Both the position numbers and the translations under genes were made by a program. A DNA stretch of 10,554 nucleotides from JAEUSF01 sp964484145. GTDB taxonomy: Bacteria > Patescibacteriota > Doudnabacteria > UBA920. This document shows, one piece after another, positions 9,801-10,554 of the stretch. The stretch is taken from NCBI GenBank assembly GCA_964484145.1, contig CAZAED010000030.1, forward strand, positions 1 through 10,554, given 5' to 3'. The stretch's first letter is position 1, and each line of letters opens with the position of its first letter. The notes under the pieces were generated by a model, which saw nothing but the letters and a program-made list of their open reading frames with translations, ran no database searches and had not been told where the DNA came from.

Positions 9801-10554
9801 CGGGTCTGTAAGTGCAACAGGAGGAGTGTCAGGTGCTGGTGGAAGTGCGGGTAGCTCAGCTGCGGGAGGATCAGGAGTTGGGGGTGCAACAGGCGCGGGT
9901 GGTGCGAGTGCTGCAGGAGGCGCCGCGTATGCTGGCGGACTAATTGCGCAAACAACAAACACTGCAAGTAATAATTTACAGATCACAACAAATTATTCTA
10001 CGCGAGCAGTGACTGCGACGGGAGGCATGAGTGGTAACGGAGTAAACGGTGTTGCGGGTGGCGCTGGCGGTACTGCCTCTATTGGCGGTGTTGGTGGGGC
10101 GGGAGGCGCAACTGGAGCAGGTGGCGCAGCTTATGCCGGTGGACTTGTTGGTTCAAACGGAACTGCTGCTGGAGCTGGTGGTGGAATCATTGAAAATTAT
10201 TCATACGCAACAGGAGCAGTGAGCGCAACAGGAGGAGCTGTTGGAACTCCGGGATCTGGGGGAGCGGCAGGCGCAAGTAATAGTGGTACCGCGACAACAG
10301 GGGCAACGGGTGGCGCTGGTGGCGCAGCCGGAGCGGGTGGCGCAGCTTATGCCGGTGGACTTGTTGCAAATAATGCGGCAACGGGAGTTATTTTAAATTC
10401 TTACTCAACAAGTACGGTAACATCACTCGGACAAACTGGTGGAACTGGTGGTACAGGGGGTACTGGTGGTAACGCATCAGCAAGTACAGGCATTGGAGGA
10501 ACGGGTGGCGCTGGTGGCGCAGCCGGAGCGGGTGGCGCAGCTTATGCCGGTGGA
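787..10554 (+). CDS. Giant secreted GLUG-repeat, Gly-Gly-X-rich surface protein (3' end outside window)
   Basis: One uninterrupted frame of 3,256 codons continues past the window end. Order of parts: signal peptide (residues 1-33); Ser/Thr/Glu/Pro-rich linker (about 34-198); conserved N-terminal region (about 199-392) with DDDENGYIDHVAWVVPHL at 245-262; a beta-rich segment starting RYWVG at 393; a pre-GLUG segment with GIFDGNNFSISNLFI near 572-585; then from residue 592 (YVGLFGY) an array of 65-residue units to the end. Each unit has a GLUG-like core and a Gly-Gly-X spacer. I saw no cysteine anywhere and very few charged residues in the array; glycine is roughly 40% of it by eye. GLUG-type repeats (Pfam Glug) occur in bacterial surface proteins, so an adhesin or structural surface-fibre role is the likely reading, but no substrate or partner can be inferred. 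The upstream in-frame TAA at 784-786 fixes 787 as the earliest start. The gene stands alone after an AT-rich gap. C-terminal anchor unknown. Confidence is high for a real gene, moderate for its role. Confidence 0.93.
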   Translation, partial: MRKTKQSNKYILLTGVLLLTGLLVFSKPFKSYASDEANDVSAVQDSGVQEQAIQDPPAEPQSSPEILPDQTATQSPDITQAVAEPEPTPVATTTDETTLAQENISSSTSTVESTSAQANTSEAQENISTPTPTLAAQENSLSEENISNSTTSPESVNTETGTAGTLEADKPAPETEILPTVVEEFTGSGKLVTVSMSQEQEAIKPAVNVPVRTAIPEVFKVGQESSIQIKWQNNGGQVMDFQAFDDDENGYIDHVAWVVPHLSTQTFEIIYISKSLLLDAQKNTIADIHELVKFMDSNYAHVTDGQFIRVTFDTFLDNGNDITLFAKPTVDGSSVTVEVYTVDGEFIAVFPVITQDGKYRIILSGLTAPLETFDLKIIGDLTIDQVIDPVTTRYWVGAAGANWSSTSSWSATSGGASGASIPDFESNVIFDTGSNGAVIDQAFTIGSLTISGYTGTITQNANLTITNSGGLSGNYAQNSAATFTATTPGTNTFSATGSFSVNAGTFRRYTGLGISTDPYIIFDVYGLQAMKTATSSSFRLNDNINASVTSGWNSGSGFVPVGDGPVNNFSGIFDGNNFSISNLFISTSTVSYVGLFGYSTNLIKNVYLSGLSINATGTAGTVGSTGVAGSDGASPTAGTSGGAGTAGGVLYLGGIIGYNTGIITNVGVAGSVTGVGGAGGAGGNGGAGGNTTTGTNTGGAGGAAVSNAAATGGIAYVGGVVGYSQQGSITTATSSATIIGIGGAGGASGNAGNGGNGSVTGVGTGIGGAGGAAGVAGAGAIAYVGGLGGWIQTGTITSSFSTGNVTAIGGAGGNAGTSGTGGNAGTGGGGSNIGGVGGAGAAGGAGGVAYAGGLAGNNSGTIENGSYATGVVQATGGTPGNGSAGSAGGASAAASVATAASGATATGGAGGAGAIAYAGGLVGQNNISGIISGETLEVYASGAVTATGSAGKNGTAGGAGGSASLTTSGTGGVGGAGSVGGAGGGAYSGGLVGINNGAIRYANSTTGLVTVIGGVGGVGGTGGSGGAKGSAGTSGAGGASGTGGAGGTAYIGGVVASNAGVNAFTYSTNAVSGTGGAGGAGATGAAAQNGLAGIAGGTGGAAGVLYIGGVAGNSTLSVRESYHTTGSVVGTAGAGGAAGAGGAGGAWTGGTQGAAGVATTGGIIYAGGVVGHNTGTTIFGSYSTSNVEATSGAGGAGANGGSGYTLGTGVAGVVGSVGAAGGIAYVGGVVGYLNNGEIENSYATGNATSTGGVGGVGGNGGNGGAGTSSTGGAGAAGAAGGAGGAAFGGGIAGQIILGTVTQSYNTGNVVVIGGAGGAAGNGGTGGVGGTNFAGGVGAAAGAGGAGGVATAGGIAGQSAGVVQDTSYSTGDVTATGGTAQVGGIGGDGGASTGTFVGAGAVGGAGGTGGAGAIAYAAGLVGNNTNTIINSYASGTISSIASVGANGGAAGLGGSNASGGSSSTGAAGVAGGAGGAGAVAYAGGIAGLNTANLTDIDFETGSVTSVGSNGGVGATGGAAGVGGTGALGAAGGTGGAGGLGAIGYAGGIVAFNSAGAVSHGHAAVAVVATGGSSSAGGTGGAGGAGAAGGVGGAGAGVGAAGYAGGLIGMNTGSVHNSHATGDVSVTGGAGGANGGGGLGGNRATSAGGAGGAAGATATNLGGVGYAGGLVGFNSTNGNVQGSYSTGNATATGGAGANGAAGANGGTSTGAFTGGTGIAGGVGTVGGVGASGGLIGFNAGVVASDNYASGNATATGGAGGTGGAAGNGGASGAGVVGVAGVAAGAGGAGGAAYAGGVIGNNSLLGTIITISNATGTVSSTGGAGGNGGTGGAGGAGGSSTGAIGGAGGAGGAGGAGGLAASGGVAGLNVGVVRDLTYAITTVSAAGGAAGVGGVGGAAGASGNIAASAGATAGAGGAGGAGGAAYIGGLVGDNSGVIENVVVTGSLSATGRIGGAGNVGGAGGNGSLGTGGHAGGIGGAGGNGASGGAVYIGGIVGQGNGNISNSRATGGTITVTGASGGVGGAGSAGGAGGSGSGKNGVGGAGGTGGAIGPVYAGGAIGFSSLVSVLIDTVFSTNNVTVTSGTGGAGGAAVDGVNGAAGSVGGAGGAGGAVGIAVYAAGLEGYNSGAGQIIKDSYATGTILVTGGDGGIGQVGGAGGAAISAVAGGAGGAGGAGGAGGFAYGGGLVGFTNTAVSIDSSFASGNVTVVAGNGGNAGAGGAGATGGASQVGGAGGAGGAAGLGGASYTGGLIGFVTTGNISHASSTGAVAGTSGNGGNSGAGGAGGAGGSSSAGTAGTAGTTGGAGGVNFTGGLVGDNTSHILYSYHVGGAVTATSGNGGAGGGGGAAGVSGTITNGTAATGGAGAAGGVGGAVSVGGLVGRNGVTALSASISNSYATTSVTAIGGNGGAGGVGGVGGDGSAGTNHAGGVGGAGGAGGAAAVTLAASVQAGGLAGQNVLGTITNSYAKTGTVIATGGTGGASALGGTGGTGTGTALNGVGGAGSNGGAGGAVYAGGLVGYTTGVVEDGSYSKTTLTLTGGAGANGASGISGSSGTGVAGSVPGTGGASGVIYAGGLAGYATADVISAYASYDAGAGTGNINVTGGTPGNGGNAGNGGSGKVGGSAGGAGAVATLGVGGASSGAFVGGLIGFSSGVITSSYADTLSISGTEQAGGSGGSGGSGGSGGTGVGAFNGGVGAVGGAGGAGGIRAYGGLVGDYLSTLGSIQDTSYSNVNISVTGGAGGNGGAGGAGGTSGASQSSGTAAVAGVGGAGGAGAATYGGGLIGRITGTTQVMRVSNVYAIGNVSVTGGTGGAGGAGGVGGDGSTGSSTHAGATGALGGVAGVGGEADAGGLIGLSNLTTGSIDYLSIYATGSVSAIGGNAGTQGTSGAGGASALSATGGAGGGAVLTPTAGGAAYAGGLIGIHRITATPAGSSIANSYATGVVSAQGGVGAVGNTGGAGATGGTIGGAGGAGGASGIGGEANAGGLIALTSVTTGFIHYLDNYSITGSVSATGGVSGAGGSAGSSAAGGSGVGGATGAGGASAAGGAAYAGGLIAQTTNTASNNLQITTNYSTRAVTATGGMSGNGVNGVAGGAGGTASIGGVGGAGGATGAGGAAYAGGLVGSNGTAAGAGGGIIENYSYATGAVSATGGAVGTPGSGGAAGASNSGTATTGATGGAGGAAGAGGAAYAGGLVANNAATGVILNSYSTSTVTSLGQTGGTGGTGGTGGNASASTGIGGTGGAGGAAGAGGAAYAGG
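886..1380 (+). other. Low-complexity Ser/Thr/Glu/Pro-rich linker
   Basis: Residues 34-198 are acidic and rich in Thr, Ser, Pro, Gln and Ala, with no hydrophobic core, so they are probably disordered. The motif QENIS occurs twice (residues near 108 and 133) and a related EENIS once (near 151), each followed by Ser/Thr-rich text. At the DNA level GAAAATATTTC recurs, which indicates small internal duplications. Such linkers are common just after signal peptides of surface proteins and hold the folded part away from the membrane. Confidence 0.65.
1381..1962 (+). other. Conserved N-terminal domain of CPR-type surface proteins
   Basis: Residues 199-392 contain an Ig-like or beta-sandwich-like stretch followed by DDDENGYIDHVAWVVPHL (245-262), then QTFEIIYISKS and, near 355-392, GKYRIILSGL and TFDLKIIGD. 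The Asp-rich D-x-D-x-N-G-x-I-D element resembles a calcium-binding loop. I recall this signature (N-G-Y-I-D-H-x-x-W-x-V-P-H-L plus a following E-I-I strand) from large exported proteins of Parcubacteria and related lineages and some DPANN archaea. The family function is not known to me. This is the best phylogenetic clue in the window. Confidence 0.6.
1963..2559 (+). other. YWVG beta-rich segment and pre-GLUG segment
   Basis: Residues 393-591. The first part starts RYWVGAAGANWSSTSSWS and continues GGASGASIPDFESNVIFD, a pattern I associate with CPR surface proteins (a W-x-G-x-x-x-x-W-x-x-x-x-x-W-S element, then P-x-x-x-x-x-V-x-F-D), followed by short Thr/Ser-rich beta strands. The second part (from residue 517) holds DPYIIFDVYGLQAM, then FRLNDNINASV, and ends with FSGIFDGNNFSISNLFI. 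That matches the usual lead-in to GLUG repeats, with an I/L-x-x-x-x-x-L-Q-x-M strand, an L-x-N-D-I strand and an F-D-G-N-x-x-x-I-S-N-L strand. It probably forms the capping coils of the repeat domain. Confidence 0.55.
5839..6053 (+). repeat. 26-bp exact direct repeat between neighbouring units
   Basis: The 26 bases at 5839-5864 recur exactly at 6028-6053, 189 bases apart, encoding the GNATATGG strand in two adjacent units. This marks a local duplication or conversion event within the array. Confidence 0.75.
8794..8829 (+). repeat. Perfect 9-bp tandem repeat, four copies, encoding (Gly-Gly-Ser)4
   Basis: GGTGGAAGT is repeated four times without a mismatch, in frame, and is followed by a partial copy (GGTGG). 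Because the unit is nine bases, copy-number change by slippage would lengthen or shorten the spacer without breaking the frame. It lies in the spacer between the anchors at 8704 and 8902. Confidence 0.9.
9679..9705 (+). repeat. Perfect 9-bp tandem repeat, three copies, encoding (Gly-Gly-Ala)3
   Basis: GGAGGAGCA is repeated three times in frame. It is purine-rich and contains AGGAGG-type strings that mimic Shine-Dalgarno sequences inside the coding region. Confidence 0.85.
10305..10359 (+). repeat. 55-bp exact direct repeat, copy 1
   Basis: These 55 bases are identical to the last 55 bases of the window, exactly 195 bases (one unit) downstream. The base before each copy differs (C at 10304, G at 10499). 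It encodes the end of a spacer plus the anchor GGAAYAGG. Confidence 0.95.
10500..10554 (+). repeat. 55-bp exact direct repeat, copy 2, at the window end
   Basis: This second copy stops at the last base of the window. An exact match ending precisely at the sequence end is what a de Bruijn-graph contig break looks like, so the gene very probably continues. The true number of units past this point cannot be seen. Confidence 0.95.

Larger units (their letters stand above)
2560..10554 (+). repeat. Array of about 42 in-frame GLUG plus Gly-Gly-X units, mean period 195 bp (65 residues)
   Basis: After the first core YVGLFGY at 2560-2580, anchors of the form [AVLI]-Y-x-G-G-[LIV]-[VIA]-[GA] recur with first base at 2734, 2929, 3130, 3331, 3532, 3742, 3931, 4099, 4276, 4456, 4642, 4831, 5026, 5221, 5410, 5584, 5773, 5965, 6154, 6355, 6550, 6745, 6937, 7126, 7321, 7513, 7702, 7897, 8119, 8311, 8488, 8704, 8902, 9109, 9319, 9523, 9724, 9925, 10129, 10345 and 10540. 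Spacings range from about 168 to 222 bases, always multiples of three, and average 195.15 over 40 intervals. After each anchor comes a core strand such as IENSYATGNATSTGG, then 25-35 residues of Gly-Gly-Ala/Val/Thr/Asn triplets. Anchor Tyr is replaced in some units (4831 Thr, 5965 Ala-Ser, 6355 Ala-Ser, 7897 Ser, 8119 Gln, 9319 Asp, 9724 Asn). DNA copies are mostly diverged, so the periodicity is far clearer in protein than in DNA. Confidence 0.9.

Noticed and set aside
2560..10554. Mycobacterial PE_PGRS protein, suggested by Gly-Gly-Ala and Gly-Gly-Asn repeats
   Set aside because: There is no PE domain, the N-terminus has a Sec-type signal peptide and a CPR-type domain, the repeats include regular GLUG cores, and the upstream DNA is far too AT-rich for Mycobacterium.
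2560..10554. CRISPR array or non-coding tandem repeat
   Set aside because: The periodicity is 195 bases, always a multiple of three, with an open frame throughout and protein-level rather than DNA-level conservation. No short palindromic repeats with unique spacers are present.

Overview
The window is dominated by one giant, open-ended gene. An ORF starts at ATG 787 and runs without a stop to the last base (3,256 codons, ending on a codon boundary). It encodes a predicted secreted or surface protein: a signal peptide, a Ser/Thr/Glu/Pro-rich linker, N-terminal domains of a type I recall from proteins of Patescibacteria (CPR, especially Parcubacteria-like groups), and then about 2,660 residues of repeats. 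Each repeat unit averages 65 residues. It joins a GLUG-like core (pattern Y-x-G-G-L-[VI]-G-x-N ... I-x-N-S-Y-A-T-G-x-V-x-A-T-G-G) to a spacer of Gly-Gly-X triplets. I count 42 unit anchors, the last one cut by the window end.

Layout. 2-118: 3' end of an unrecognised gene. 143-265: a possible 40-residue ORF of doubtful status. 266-786: about 520 bases of very AT-rich non-coding DNA with a perfect TATAAT at 710-715. 787-10554: the giant gene. Inside it are the signal peptide (787-885), linker (886-1380), conserved N-terminal domain (1381-1962), a YWVG-type beta-rich segment leading into the first GLUG core (1963-2559) and the repeat array (2560-10554).

Organism. A small-genome CPR-type bacterium is my best guess, from the N-terminal domain style (D-x-D-x-N-G-Y-I-D-H-V-x-W-V-V-P-H-L followed by a Q-T-F-E-I-I strand) and the AT-rich intergenic DNA. 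A protein with well over a thousand glycines and no in-frame TGA argues against the Gly-TGA code of Gracilibacteria/Absconditabacteria. This is inference from motif memory, not a database result.

Assembly. The final 55 bases repeat exactly at 10305-10359, one repeat unit upstream. The window therefore looks like it stops where an assembler could not cross a repeat, so the protein is probably longer and its C-terminus (anchor or sorting signal) is not visible. The most interesting idea is that the protein alternates beta-solenoid-like GLUG coils with Gly-Gly-X arms that could pack as polyglycine-II helices. No partner genes are visible, so nothing can be said about an operon-encoded system.
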